Positions 6,515 to 15,586 are shown, numbered from the stretch's first letter. The stretch is 64,000 nucleotides of DNA from Glycomyces paridis (GCF_004912155.1 NZ_STGX01000009.1:57578-121577), one strand, 5' to 3'. Made by a program: numbers and translations. Notes: generated by a model not told the origin, from the letters alone.

Positions 6515-7462
6515 GTGACCGAAGACGACGCCACCGTGATCCTGCCCGCCGTGGGCGACCTCGACGACCGCGACCGCGACGACACCGCGGTGTTCGCGCG
6601 GGTCGCCGACGTGGCAGAGCCGCGAGGCGGAGCGCTCATCGTCCTGGACGGGGTCGGGATGACCTATCCGGGCCCGCCGCCGGTGGAGGCGCTCAAGCCC
6701 GTCGAGCTGCGCGTGGACGACGGCGAGTACGTCGCGATCGTGGGCCCCTCCGGTTCGGGCAAGTCCACGCTCCTGAACCTCCTCGGCCTCCTGGACGCCC
6801 CGACCGCCGGGACGTACTGGTTCGACGGCCACGACACCTCCACGATGAAGGAGGCCAAGCGCACCCAGCTGCGCGCCGACAAGATCGGGTTCATCTTCCA
6901 GGCCTTCCACCTCATGGCCCACCGCACCGCCACCGAGAACGTCGCGATGGCCCTGGTCTACCAGGGCATCCCGCGCCGCAAGCGCCGCCAGATCGCCCGC
7001 GAGAAGCTCGAACTCGTCGGCCTCTCGCACCGCCTGGACGCGCTGCCGACCACGCTGTCGGGCGGCGAGCGCCAGCGTGTGGCGATCGCCCGCGCCCTGG
7101 CGGCCGAGCCGAGCCTGCTCCTGTGCGACGAGCCGACCGGCAACCTCGACTCCAAGACCGCCGACGCGATCCTGGCGACCCTGGACGAGCTGCACTCCCA
7201 GGGCCTGACGATCCTCATGATCACCCACGACCACGACGTGGCCGAACGCGCCGAGCGCGCCGTCACCATCCGCGACGGCCAGCTCCGCGAAGGCAACCAC
7301 CTCCACGACGACCACCAGCCCGAGACCGACCGGACGCCGACCGACGAGGCCGACCCCGGCACGCTGGTCATGCCTTCGGTGGGCGCGGCCCCCACAGCGG
7401 TACAGCCGGGCGCGGCCCCGACGGCGGTGCAGCCGGTGGCGGGTCGGCAGCGGCGCGCCTGA
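6515..7462 (+). CDS. Lone LolD/MacB-type ABC transporter ATPase
   Basis: GTG 6515 gives 315 residues. The nucleotide-binding domain (about 43-270) has Walker A GPSGSGKST at 77-85, Q-loop FQAFHLM, signature LSGGERQRVAIARAL, Walker B LLLCDEPTGNLDS and the switch His in MITHDHD. This is the MacB/LolD/FtsE class that drives FtsX-like permeases, but no permease gene is adjacent. The C-terminal tail is Thr/Pro/Ala-rich and contains two copies of GAAPTAVQP, encoded by a 27-base tandem repeat at 7382-7435. A long bidirectional terminator follows. The partner permease is unknown. Confidence 0.85.
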   Translation: MTEDDATVILPAVGDLDDRDRDDTAVFARVADVAEPRGGALIVLDGVGMTYPGPPPVEALKPVELRVDDGEYVAIVGPSGSGKSTLLNLLGLLDAPTAGTYWFDGHDTSTMKEAKRTQLRADKIGFIFQAFHLMAHRTATENVAMALVYQGIPRRKRRQIAREKLELVGLSHRLDALPTTLSGGERQRVAIARALAAEPSLLLCDEPTGNLDSKTADAILATLDELHSQGLTILMITHDHDVAERAERAVTIRDGQLREGNHLHDDHQPETDRTPTDEADPGTLVMPSVGAAPTAVQPGAAPTAVQPVAGRQRRA

Positions 7463-7476
7463 GACCGCCGCTGCCG

Positions 7477-7534
7477 CAACGGATATGAGGGAGGGCCCGC
7501 GCCGTACGGCGCGGGCCCTCCCTCATATCCGTTG
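7477..7534. terminator. 58-base perfect palindrome, bidirectional terminator
   Basis: The 29-base arms on either side of 7505/7506 are exact reverse complements. It lies between two convergent genes (stops at 7462 and 7577), the expected place for a shared terminator. The core boundaries GGATATG and CATATCC are the same as those of the hairpin at 63265-63317. Confidence 0.85.
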
Positions 7535-7576
7535 TCGCGGTCCGCGTCCGGGCTCTGAAGGCCCGGACGCGCCCGG

Positions 7577-10015
7577 TCAGTCGCGGTCGCCCGGTCCCGG
7601 CGGTGTGGACGCGTCGTCGCCCGGTTCGGGCGTCTCCTCGTCCTCCTCCTTGTAGTCGGAGCCGTTGGAGACGAGGATGTAGATCGGGCTGCCCTTGGGG
7701 GCCGAGCCGGTCATCGAGGTCGCGAACGCTTCGCCCTCTTTGCATTCGGAGTCGAACTGTCCCGGGGCGATGGAGGCTTCGAAGCCGGCGCCGGCGACCT
7801 TCGAGCGGGCCTCGTCGGCGTCCATGCATTCGATGGAGGGGATGGAGACGAGGTTCTTGCCGTTGACCATCTTGTCGGAGGGTTCGTCCCAGTCCTTCTT
7901 GTCGAGGCCTTTGACGGCGGCCTTGAGGATGTCGACGCCGGTCTCGCGGACCTGCTCGTGGAAGTTCGCGGCGAGGTCCGCGTTCGAGGAGTTGTCGGGG
8001 TCGCCGACGAAGGTGGCGGTGGCGGCGTTGGGGGTCGCGCCGATGAACCAGTAGGCGCGGTCGGAGTCGGCGGTGCCGGTCTTGCCCATGATGGGGCGGC
8101 CGAAGTCCTCGGCCTCGCGGGCGGTGCCGCCGACGCACTGGGTGCGGTCGGCCGAGTCGTAGACCGGGCAGTGCGCGGCGCTGACGGCGGCGAGGGCGAC
8201 TTCCTTCTTGATGGCCTGGTCGCATTGGGGCTCGACGGCTTCGGGCAGTTCTTCGCCGTTGGCGCCGATGATCTGGAGGACCGGGAGCGGTTCGCAGTGC
8301 TTGCCGCCGGCGGCGACGGTGGCGTAGGCCTCGGCCATGTCCATCGGCGTGGTGGTGTCGCCCATGCCGAGGGTGAACACGCCGTAGGAGTCGAGGTTGT
8401 CGCGGTTCTGGTCGACGCCGCTGCCGGGGTAGAAGGTGACGCCGAGCCGCTCGGCCACGTCGACGGCCTTGGAGGTGCCGACCATCTGCTGGAGCTGCGC
8501 GAAGGCGGTGTTGGAGGACTTGCCGAACATGCCCCACATGTTCAGGGGCGCACCGGAGGCGTAGGAGCCGTCGTTGCTCGGGCACCAGTGCTTCACGCCG
8601 TCGTCGATGTAGCCGCCGCAGGCGGAGTCCTCCTTCGCGTCGGCGGGGTACATCGTGGTGTACCGCATCGGCGAGGGCAGGGTGGTCTTGAGCGGGAAGC
8701 CCTCTTCGAGTGCGGCGAGCAGGGTGAACATCTTGAAGGTCGACCCGGCCGGGAAGCCCGAGGACTGCTCGTTGCCGCTGAGCAGGGGGATGGTCGTGTT
8801 CGGGTAGCTCGACTGCTTCTCGTCGTCGCCGTCGGTGCGCGGCCCGTTGTCGGTGAGGTCGAGGCTGTAGACGCGGTTGACGGCCATGGCCCGGATGTGG
8901 CCGGTGCCGGGGGTGATGGTCACCGAGCCGAGGGCGCGCGGGTCGTCGTCGTCGATCTCGTCGTGGATGGCGTCCATCGCCGCGTCCTGGAGCTCGGGGT
9001 CGAGAGAGGTGACGATCTTGTAGCCGCCGCGCTTGAGCAGGGACATGCGGTCGCGCTCGGTCTCGCCGAAGGCCTCCTGGTCGCTCCACCAGTCCTTGAA
9101 GTAGTCGCAGAAGAAGCCCCAGTTGGGGGTGGCGACGTCGACGCATTCGCTGCGGACGGGCCGGGGGTCGAGGCCCAGGGGCAGTTCGGCGGCCTCGTCG
9201 GCCTCGGCCTGGGTGATCGAGTCGAGGTCGACCATGCGCTGGAGGACCCAGTTGCGGCGGTCGATGATGTCGCCGTCGTCGCCTTCGCCGTCGATGAGGC
9301 CGTCGGCGTAGGAGGGGAACTTCGGGAGGGAGGCGAGGGTCGCGGCCTCGGCGAGGGTGAGTTCGCTCGGGGGCTTGTTGAAGTACGTGTAGGAGCCGGC
9401 GTGGACGCCGTAGGCCTGGTTGCCGAGGTAGATCACGTTGAGGTAGCCCTCAAGGATGTCCTCTTTGGACATCGTCTCCTCGATCGCCATGGCGTACCGG
9501 GCTTCGCGGAGCTTGCGCTCGTAGGTGTCCTCGGACGCTTCGATGACCTCGTCGATGCTTGAAGCGGAGTAGATCAGGGTATTGCGTACGAACTGCATGG
9601 TGAGGGTCGACGCCCCCTGGGAGTCCCCGCCCTGGTTCGCCACCGCGGCGCGGACGATGCCGGCCCAGTCGACGCCCTTGTGCTCGTAGAACTTCGAGTC
9701 CTCCGCGGCGAGGAGGGCCTCGATCATGAGGGGGGAGACCTCGTCGAGGGTGACCTCGCGGCGGTTCTCCTCGTAGAAGGAGGTGATGAGGGTCTTGCCG
9801 TCCGATGCGTACACATAGGACGTCTGCGGCAGGGTCGGCTTGGTGAGCTCGGTCGGCAGCGACTCGAATGAGTCGACGCCGTCCTCCGCCACCATCCCGG
9901 CGATGCCCACGAGGGGGAATGCGGCCGCGGCCGCGAGCACGCCGGCGAGCACACCGCAGACGAGCAGGGTCAGGGCGCCCCCCAGGGGACTCCGGTCGCG
10001 TTTCAAGGTCTCCAC
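7577..10015 (-). CDS. ponA2: Bifunctional class A penicillin-binding protein with PASTA domain
   Basis: The 812-residue protein has an N-terminal membrane anchor (residues about 12-42) and a GT51 glycosyltransferase domain with EDSKFYEHKGVDW (from residue 105) and QGASTLTMQ (133-141). The transpeptidase motifs are STFK (S425), SSN (500-502) and KTGT (645-648). A C-terminal PASTA-like domain follows (about 707-785), then an acidic Pro-rich tail. It polymerises and crosslinks peptidoglycan outside the membrane. It is divergent from the wblA/whiB4-like gene, the same arrangement as ponA2-whiB4 in mycobacteria. The symbol is given by that synteny. Confidence 0.93.
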   Translation of the reverse strand: METLKRDRSPLGGALTLLVCGVLAGVLAAAAAFPLVGIAGMVAEDGVDSFESLPTELTKPTLPQTSYVYASDGKTLITSFYEENRREVTLDEVSPLMIEALLAAEDSKFYEHKGVDWAGIVRAAVANQGGDSQGASTLTMQFVRNTLIYSASSIDEVIEASEDTYERKLREARYAMAIEETMSKEDILEGYLNVIYLGNQAYGVHAGSYTYFNKPPSELTLAEAATLASLPKFPSYADGLIDGEGDDGDIIDRRNWVLQRMVDLDSITQAEADEAAELPLGLDPRPVRSECVDVATPNWGFFCDYFKDWWSDQEAFGETERDRMSLLKRGGYKIVTSLDPELQDAAMDAIHDEIDDDDPRALGSVTITPGTGHIRAMAVNRVYSLDLTDNGPRTDGDDEKQSSYPNTTIPLLSGNEQSSGFPAGSTFKMFTLLAALEEGFPLKTTLPSPMRYTTMYPADAKEDSACGGYIDDGVKHWCPSNDGSYASGAPLNMWGMFGKSSNTAFAQLQQMVGTSKAVDVAERLGVTFYPGSGVDQNRDNLDSYGVFTLGMGDTTTPMDMAEAYATVAAGGKHCEPLPVLQIIGANGEELPEAVEPQCDQAIKKEVALAAVSAAHCPVYDSADRTQCVGGTAREAEDFGRPIMGKTGTADSDRAYWFIGATPNAATATFVGDPDNSSNADLAANFHEQVRETGVDILKAAVKGLDKKDWDEPSDKMVNGKNLVSIPSIECMDADEARSKVAGAGFEASIAPGQFDSECKEGEAFATSMTGSAPKGSPIYILVSNGSDYKEEDEETPEPGDDASTPPGPGDRD

Positions 10016-10423
10016 CGCCTCAGATTAGAACGGACGTCGGGAAGCGCGTGCATCGCCACATCCTTGTGTCAACCGACGGCCCGGATACGGTCCCGGCGGC
10101 GCCGGGTTCCGATGCGGGCGCCGCGGGGGACCGCTCGCGGACCGCGTACCGGCCCAGGCGAGACGGACGTCCTCTGGTGATACGCCGCGAGTTCGGAGTG
10201 AAGCTGCGCCCGTATCGGAATCGTTATTATCGCGAGTCGCCGTCGCGAAGCGAACCGTAGGGGTGAAGCCGTGCCGGTGAGTCCGAATTTCGTCTCGGAG
10301 AGTAGTCAAACAGTTACAAGAGGTGTAAGGTCCGTTCTGGCGGCGACGTTGAGTGATCGAGAGATCACTCGAATGTAGTCGTCGGGGGGTTTGAAGGGAA
10401 GATCTCACGGGGAGGTCATGCGG
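10016..10423. promoter_or_regulatory. 408-base divergent regulatory region between PBP and WhiB genes
   Basis: No gene is visible. The region is less GC-rich near 10200-10240. It contains the inverted repeat GAGTGATC-GAGA-GATCACTC at 10351-10370, about 55 bases before the WhiB start, a reasonable operator position. Both genes must be promoted from here. No strong consensus -35/-10 pair stands out. Confidence 0.5.
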
Positions 10424-10750
10424 ATGGGACTGCTGATCGACTGGACGACCAAGGCGCTGTGTCAGGAAGGTGATCCTGACGCCCTGTTCGTGCAAGGGGC
10501 AGAACAGAACAACGCGAAGAAGGTATGTCGCGGCTGCCCGGTGCGGCTGGAATGCCTCGCCGACGCGCTCGACAACCGCATCGAGTTCGGCGTCTGGGGC
10601 GGCATGACAGAACGGGAGCGGAGGGCGCTGCTGCGCAAGCACGCCGACGTCCGCTCCTGGAGGGCCGTCTTCGATGTCGCTCTGGAGGAGGAACAGCGGG
10701 GCGCCCGCAAGGGAGGACGTCGCCGGATACCGGTGAACGTGAACTACTGA
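10424..10750 (+). CDS. wblA: WhiB-family iron-sulfur regulator, WblA/WhiB4 type
   Basis: ATG 10424 is preceded by GGGGAGG at 8 bases, better than the ATG at 10418. The 108-residue protein has the four cluster-binding cysteines C13, C35, C38 and C44 (CxxC as CRGC). The FVQGAEQNNAKKVC, ECLADALDN and GVWGGMTERERRALLRK segments match WblA of Streptomyces and WhiB4 of Mycobacterium more closely than other Wbl classes. These proteins bind a 4Fe-4S cluster, sense oxygen or NO, and control development or oxidative responses. Synteny with ponA2 and the ArsA-like ATPases supports the assignment. Confidence 0.92.
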   Translation: MGLLIDWTTKALCQEGDPDALFVQGAEQNNAKKVCRGCPVRLECLADALDNRIEFGVWGGMTERERRALLRKHADVRSWRAVFDVALEEEQRGARKGGRRRIPVNVNY

Positions 10751-10880
10751 CCGGCGAGCCGCTCACCAGCGGCGAAGGCAGACCACCGCGCCCGAGACGG
10801 CACCGCCGTCCGGGCGCGTTCGCGTTCCCGGAAACCTCCGCGGCCGAGCCGACCGCCGAACGCGAACCCGACCGGGACGC

Positions 10881-11999
10881 TCAGGCCCCCGCCGCCGCGG
10901 CCCCGAACGCGCGGAGGTCGTCGAGGTCGACCACCTCCACGCCCAACGCCGGCACCCACCGCTGCGGCACCGACGGGCACGCCGCCGTGTACCGCACCGC
11001 CACCCGCTCCTCGGCCGCCCGCCGCCGCGCCAGATCCGCGTGCACCCGCAGCACCGCCGCCACCGGGTCCTCCGCGTCCGACTCCTCAAGCGCCGCCGCC
11101 GCACCCAGCGCCCGCTCCGCCGACAGGTCCGCCGCCACCGGCGTCAACCGGTTGAGGATCATCCCGTCCAACGGCATCCGCTCCTCGGTCAGCCGCCGCG
11201 TGAAGTACACCGCCTCGCCCACCGCCGCCGGCTCCGGCGCCGCCACCACCAGGAACGACGTCTCGTCCCCCTGCAACGCACGGAACGTCGCCTCCGCGCG
11301 CTTGCGGAACCCGCCGAACGTGTCCTCCAGACTCGCCGTGAACTCCGCGACATCCGTCAGCAGATGCCCGCCCAGCACCTTGTTGAACACCCGCGTGAAC
11401 ACCGCCGCACTCGCACCCATGAGCGAGAGCATCGACCGCCGCGCCCCCGGCGTCGACGCCGACAGCAGCCGGATCACCCGCCCGTCCAGCAGCCGCGCCA
11501 ACCGCGCCGGCGCGTCCAGGAAATCCAGGGCCGACCGCGACGGCGGCGTGTCCAGCACGATGAGGTCCCACCGCCCCGTCGCCCGCAACTGCCCCAGCTT
11601 CTCCATCGCCATGTACTCCTGCGTCCCCGAGAACGTCGAGGACACCGCCTGGTAGAACGGGTTCGCGAAGATCTCCGCCGCCCGCTCCGCACTCGTATGC
11701 GACGCCACCACCTCGTCGAACGTCCGCTTCATGTCGAGCATCATCGCGTCCAGCGAACCGCCCGCCACCCCCGCGACCGCCTTCGGCGTGTTCCCCAGCG
11801 CCTCCATGCCCAGCGACTGCGCCAACCGCCGCGCCGGATCGATCGTCAACACCACCGCACTGCGGCCGTGCACCTCCGCGGCCCGCAGCGCCAGCGCCGC
11901 CGCCGTCGTCGTCTTCCCCACCCCGCCCGAACCGCAGCACGCGACCACATGCTTCCCGGCATCGCCCAGCAGACCGTCGACGTCCAGCTCAACGCCCAT
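10881..11999 (-). CDS. ArsA-like anion-transporting ATPase (Rv3680 type)
   Basis: ATG 11999 has GGAG 7 bases upstream and gives 372 residues; a GTG at 12047 overlapping the upstream stop (GTGA) is the alternative. It has a deviant Walker A (CGSGGVGKTTTA), switch DTPPSRSALDFLD, and the MEKLGQLRATGRWDLIVLDTP stretch of the Get3/ArsA family. In mycobacteria the orthologous pair Rv3679-Rv3680 forms a heteromeric ATPase complex implicated in handling membrane or electrophile stress. It overlaps or closely follows the paralogue at 12044-13042. Confidence 0.88.
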   Translation of the reverse strand: MGVELDVDGLLGDAGKHVVACCGSGGVGKTTTAAALALRAAEVHGRSAVVLTIDPARRLAQSLGMEALGNTPKAVAGVAGGSLDAMMLDMKRTFDEVVASHTSAERAAEIFANPFYQAVSSTFSGTQEYMAMEKLGQLRATGRWDLIVLDTPPSRSALDFLDAPARLARLLDGRVIRLLSASTPGARRSMLSLMGASAAVFTRVFNKVLGGHLLTDVAEFTASLEDTFGGFRKRAEATFRALQGDETSFLVVAAPEPAAVGEAVYFTRRLTEERMPLDGMILNRLTPVAADLSAERALGAAAALEESDAEDPVAAVLRVHADLARRRAAEERVAVRYTAACPSVPQRWVPALGVEVVDLDDLRAFGAAAAGA

Positions 12000-12043
12000 G
12001 CGCCGCTCCGATCTCCACGACGGGACGCGACCCGCCCCAAGCC

Positions 12044-13042
12044 TCACACCGCATCGGCGCCGCCGTCCGCACGCCGCGGCTCCTCGACACCCTGCTCGAT
12101 ACCCTGCCGCAGCACCCGCGCCAACCCGTACAGCCCCGACAAGTCCACACCCTCGGGCAGCAGCGGCAACTCCTCGACCGGACGGCCCAGCCGCTCCAAC
12201 CGCTCCCGGTACCCGCCCACCGCCTCGATCTCGGCCCGCGCCGCCGCGTACTCCGACATCAGGCCCTCCACCAGCGCCGCGTCCGCGCCCAGCCCCGCAC
12301 GGGCCAGACCCGCCCCGACCTCCTCGCCGGAGACCTCCACGGTCTTCGCCGCCGACACCTTGTTGAGCACCACCCGCCCCACCGGCAGATCCGCCGCCGC
12401 GAGCTCCTTGTACGCGTCCAACGTCTCCTGCACCGGCATCGCCGCGGGCGTCGTCACCAGATGCACCGCCGTCAGACTCGAATGCAGCATCCGCGCCACC
12501 GACCGCGAGTGCTTCCCGATCGGCCCGGTCTTCGCCAGACGCCCGCTCTCGACGGTCACGTTCAGGAACTTCACCACCCGGCCCGTCGGCGGCGCGTCCA
12601 GCACCACCGCGTCATAGGCCATCCGCCCCGACTCGGTGCGCGACACCGCCTCCTTGAGCTTCCCCGTCAGCAGGATGTCCCGCAGCCCCGGCGCGATCGT
12701 CGTCGCGAAGTCGATCGCCCCGAAACGCTGCAACGCCTTCCCGGCCGAACCGAGCCGGTAGAACATCGTCAGATAGTCCAGCAGCGCCTCGTCGGCGTCC
12801 ACCGACTGCCCGAACACCTCGCCCCCGCCCGGCCCCGCCGCCAGATGCCGCTCCTCGTAACCGAGCGACGGCACCTCGAACAGCGGCGCGATGCCCTGCC
12901 GGCCCTCGACCTCCACCAGCAGCACCCGCCGCCCCGGCCCCGCCAGGGCCAGCGCCAACGCCGCGGCCACCGAGGTCTTCCCCGTACCGCCCTTCCCGGT
13001 GACGATGTGCAGGCGCGGCACCGGAAGCGAGCTGGCAGTCAT
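12044..13042 (-). CDS. ArsA-like anion-transporting ATPase (Rv3679 type)
   Basis: The 332-residue protein carries the deviant Walker A GKGGTGKTSVA near residues 16-26, a Walker B-like VVLDAPPTGR and a switch region. It is the upstream partner of the ATPase at 10881-11999, and the TGA of this gene overlaps a possible GTG of the next, so the subunits are probably made together. The order wblA - ATPase - ATPase - RidA matches Rv3681c-Rv3680-Rv3679-Rv3678c. No arsenic genes are nearby, so an arsenite role is unlikely. Confidence 0.88.
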   Translation of the reverse strand: MTASSLPVPRLHIVTGKGGTGKTSVAAALALALAGPGRRVLLVEVEGRQGIAPLFEVPSLGYEERHLAAGPGGGEVFGQSVDADEALLDYLTMFYRLGSAGKALQRFGAIDFATTIAPGLRDILLTGKLKEAVSRTESGRMAYDAVVLDAPPTGRVVKFLNVTVESGRLAKTGPIGKHSRSVARMLHSSLTAVHLVTTPAAMPVQETLDAYKELAAADLPVGRVVLNKVSAAKTVEVSGEEVGAGLARAGLGADAALVEGLMSEYAAARAEIEAVGGYRERLERLGRPVEELPLLPEGVDLSGLYGLARVLRQGIEQGVEEPRRADGGADAV

Positions 13043-13056
13043 TCAACGGAGTCTAG

Positions 13057-13614
13057 TCACTGCGCCGCGACGCCGCAGATGAGCCATTGCGGCTCACCCG
13101 CCTCGGCGACGAGCGAGAACACCCACGTCGCCGGGTCCGACAGCGCCGCCCCGCCGCCCGGGTCCACCCGGATCTCGGCCGTCACCGTCGCCGCCCCGAC
13201 CGACCGCGCCGTCTCCGTCACCTCACCCCAGGCGAACGCCCCGGGCCCCTCCGCGGCGGCCATCCGCTCCAACGCACCGGCCAGATCCCGGTCCGCCTTG
13301 TCCGCGCACAACCAGGCCGCCGACGCCTCGGCGTCCCGCTCGTCCAGCAGCGCCGCCAAGAACGCCTCCACGGTGTGCTCGGGCGAATCGGCGACCTCCG
13401 CGACGTCCGGCAGCAGCCGCAGCGCACCGAACACGAGCGCGCCGCAGAACGCCAGCGCCGCGGCGGCGGTCAGCAGCGCCCACCCCCGGCCCGGACGACG
13501 CGGGCGCGCGCCGCGCACGCCACGACCGGACCCGGTCGCGGAGGCGGGGGAAACGGAAGGGGCCGCGGGCGAGGCGGCGGTCTCTTGCGGCTGGGCCGCG
13601 GTGTCTGACGACAC
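13057..13614 (-). CDS. Single-pass membrane protein with NTF2-like extracellular domain (inferred)
   Basis: GTG 13614 has GGGAG 6 bases upstream, and the longer frame beyond it is not protein-like. The 185-residue product has a Ser/Ala/Pro-rich cytoplasmic N-terminus, a transmembrane helix near residues 46-66, and an outer domain beginning TVEAFLAALLDERDAEASAAWLC and ending WVFSLVAEAGEPQWLICGVA. That pattern resembles the SnoaL/NTF2-like accessory domains of actinobacterial membrane proteins, with two Cys that could pair. It is inserted between the ATPase pair and DUF4177-RidA. Role unknown. Confidence 0.65.
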   Translation of the reverse strand: MSSDTAAQPQETAASPAAPSVSPASATGSGRGVRGARPRRPGRGWALLTAAAALAFCGALVFGALRLLPDVAEVADSPEHTVEAFLAALLDERDAEASAAWLCADKADRDLAGALERMAAAEGPGAFAWGEVTETARSVGAATVTAEIRVDPGGGAALSDPATWVFSLVAEAGEPQWLICGVAAQ

Positions 13615-13738
13615 GGAAACTCCCTGGTTCACTGATGCCGCGGCAGAGGCGGCGAAGCGGGAAAGCACAGTGGGGAGGCGACGCACTCCGAGCGTAGCGG
13701 TGCGGCGCGGGCGAATCAAGACGCCGTACTGTGGGCCC

Positions 13739-13897
13739 ATGGAGAAATGGGAGTACTTCACCGCACCGCTGCTCATCCACAACACGAAGATGATCCTCGA
13801 TACGTTCGGCGAGGACGGATGGGAACTCGTCACCGTCCTGCCCGGCCAGAACTCCGAGCAGCTCGTGGCCTACTTCAAGCGGAAGAAGGAGCAGTAG
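13739..13897 (+). CDS. DUF4177 small protein (52 aa)
   Basis: ATG 13739 starts MEKWEYFTAPLLIHN, with the typical ILDTFGEDGWELVTVLPG and a basic C-terminus (FKRKKEQ). This matches DUF4177, a small alpha/beta fold, and corresponds in position to Rv3678A. The stop lies 2 bases before the RidA start, so the two form an operon. Confidence 0.85.
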   Translation: MEKWEYFTAPLLIHNTKMILDTFGEDGWELVTVLPGQNSEQLVAYFKRKKEQ

Positions 13898-13899
13898 CG

Positions 13900-14382
13900 G
13901 TGACCGATGTGGACAAGGCGCTCGCGCGCCTGGGCTTGCAGCTCCCCGCGGTCGTCCCGCCGGTGGCCGCCTACCAGCCCGCCGTCCGGGCCGGCGACTT
14001 CGTCTACACCTCGGGCCAGCTCCCGATGGTCGACGGCGCACTGGCCGCGACCGGCAAGGTCGGCGCCGAGGTCGACCCCGAGCTGGGGTACGAGCTGGCG
14101 CGGATCTGCGGCCTGAACGCGCTGGCGGCGGTGGCCTCGGTCGCCCCGCTCGACCAGGTGGTGCAGATCGTGAAGGTCGTCGGCTTCGTCGCCTCGGCGC
14201 CCGGGTTCACCGGCCAGCCGAAGGTGGTCAACGGCGCCTCCGAGCTGCTGGGCGAGGTGTTCGGCGAGGCCGGCGTCCACGCCCGCAGCGCTGTCGGCGT
14301 CGCCGAGCTGCCGCTGGGCGCCCCCGTCGAGGTCGAGCTCATCGCCCGCCTCGCGCCGGGCGCCAAGACCGTCCTCGTTTAG
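13900..14382 (+). CDS. RidA-family (YjgF/YER057c/UK114) protein
   Basis: GTG 13900 has GGAG upstream and gives 160 residues. The sequence shows the actinobacterial RidA subgroup pattern: YQPAVRAGDFVYTSGQLPMVDG near the start, LNALAAVASVAPLDQVVQIVKVVGFVAS, and the C-terminal ARSAVGVAELPLGAPVEVELIA. RidA hydrolyses reactive enamine/imine intermediates, but this longer subgroup is less studied, so the activity is inferred. Co-transcribed with DUF4177; a hairpin follows. Confidence 0.87.
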   Translation: MTDVDKALARLGLQLPAVVPPVAAYQPAVRAGDFVYTSGQLPMVDGALAATGKVGAEVDPELGYELARICGLNALAAVASVAPLDQVVQIVKVVGFVASAPGFTGQPKVVNGASELLGEVFGEAGVHARSAVGVAELPLGAPVEVELIARLAPGAKTVLV

Positions 14383-14391
14383 TCCTTCCGC

Positions 14392-14422
14392 ACGGCCGCT
14401 CCCGCCTCGCGGGAGCGGCCGT
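14392..14422. terminator. 14-bp stem-loop between convergent genes
   Basis: Arms 14392-14405 and 14409-14422 are exact reverse complements with a 3-base loop. It lies between the RidA stop (14382) and the FAH stop (14436) and can serve both. Confidence 0.8.
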
Positions 14423-14435
14423 CGCCGTGCCGTCC

Positions 14436-15530
14436 TCAGGTGATGGACGGGAGGACGCGGGTCTCGACCTCGCCGAGGGCGATGGTCGTGCCGCGCGGGC
14501 CCGGGGCGGTGGCGGTGACCTTGACGGTGTCGCCGTTCTCGAGCCGCCACTGGCCGGTCACGGCCTCGCCGGAGCCGTAGAGCAGGCCGGGGCGCAGGAC
14601 GGCGCCGCCGACGGTGAGCTGCGAGAGTTGCTGCGCGGGCGTCCAGTACGCCTCGGCGAAGTCGGCGCCGGCGACGGCGACCCCGTTGACCTCGATGCTC
14701 AGTCGCAGGTCGTAGCCGTACCGGTCGGACTCCTTCAGGTAGGAGGCCATGTCGGGCCCGGGCTGGGGCGCGGCGGTGCGGGCGGCGTTGAGCGCCTCGA
14801 TCGGGGTGACCCAGGCGCTCATGGAGGTCGCGAAGGACTTCGAGGCGACCGGGCCGAGGCCGTCGGTCTCCAGTTCGGCGAAGTCGCGGGCGGTCCAGTC
14901 GTTGAGCAGGACCGCGCCGAACACGTGCTCTTCGAACGCGTCGGGGGAGACGGGCCGGCCGATCTCGGTCTCGCCGCCGATGAGGAAGCCGACCTCGGCT
15001 TCGATGTCGAGGGCCCCCGTGGGGCCGAAGACGGGGCGCCCGTCCTCGCCGCGGCGGTGCCCGGCGGGGCGCACGAGCTCCATCCCGGAGGGGATGAGCG
15101 TCGAGGCGCGGCCGTTGGAGGCGCGCGGGTGGACGCTCATGGCGCCGGGGACGCGCAGGGTGAAGTCGACGTAGTCGGTCACCAGCAGCGGGGCGTGCAT
15201 CCGGGCGTCGGTGACCGGCGTGAGCCAGTTCGAGGCGACGTCCTGGAGGCTCGGTTCGCTCAGGGCCTCCTGGATCTGGGCGCGGACCTGCCGCCACGCG
15301 GGCCGCCCGAGCGACAGGAGCCGGTTGAGGGCCGGGTCGCGCAGGGCGGTGCAGGCCGCGCAGGTCTGGCAGTCCCCTGAGAGGACGGCCTTGTGCATGT
15401 CGAGGATCTGGTCCCCGATGCGCACGCCGATGCGCGGCAGGTCCTCGTCGACGGTCGAGAAGACGCCGAAGGGGAGGTTGTGGATGTTGTACGGGCTCTC
15501 GTCCGCCCCGGGTACCCAGCAGGTCGTCAC
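14436..15530 (-). CDS. fahA: Fumarylacetoacetase-like hydrolase
   Basis: The 364-residue protein has an SH3-like N-terminal part (YNIHNLPFGVFSTVDEDLPRIGVRIGD) and the FAH catalytic domain with LLVTDYVDFTLRVPGA, ALDIEAEVGFLIG (metal ligands), LLNDWTARDFAELE and GPVASKSFATSMSAWVTP. These match fumarylacetoacetase, the last step of tyrosine degradation. It is somewhat shorter than the usual 400-420 residues. No other tyrosine-catabolism gene is in the window, so the pathway role rests on family only. Confidence 0.87.
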   Translation of the reverse strand: MTTCWVPGADESPYNIHNLPFGVFSTVDEDLPRIGVRIGDQILDMHKAVLSGDCQTCAACTALRDPALNRLLSLGRPAWRQVRAQIQEALSEPSLQDVASNWLTPVTDARMHAPLLVTDYVDFTLRVPGAMSVHPRASNGRASTLIPSGMELVRPAGHRRGEDGRPVFGPTGALDIEAEVGFLIGGETEIGRPVSPDAFEEHVFGAVLLNDWTARDFAELETDGLGPVASKSFATSMSAWVTPIEALNAARTAAPQPGPDMASYLKESDRYGYDLRLSIEVNGVAVAGADFAEAYWTPAQQLSQLTVGGAVLRPGLLYGSGEAVTGQWRLENGDTVKVTATAPGPRGTTIALGEVETRVLPSIT

Positions 15531-15586
15531 GTGTTCGTCCTCCAGTCACTTGTGTGAAGGGAGTAACGATCGCCGCCCGCGAAAGG

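Noticed and set aside
10881-13042. An arsenite export ArsA pair
   Set aside because: No arsB, arsD, arsR or arsC is nearby, and gene order matches the Rv3679-Rv3680 block.
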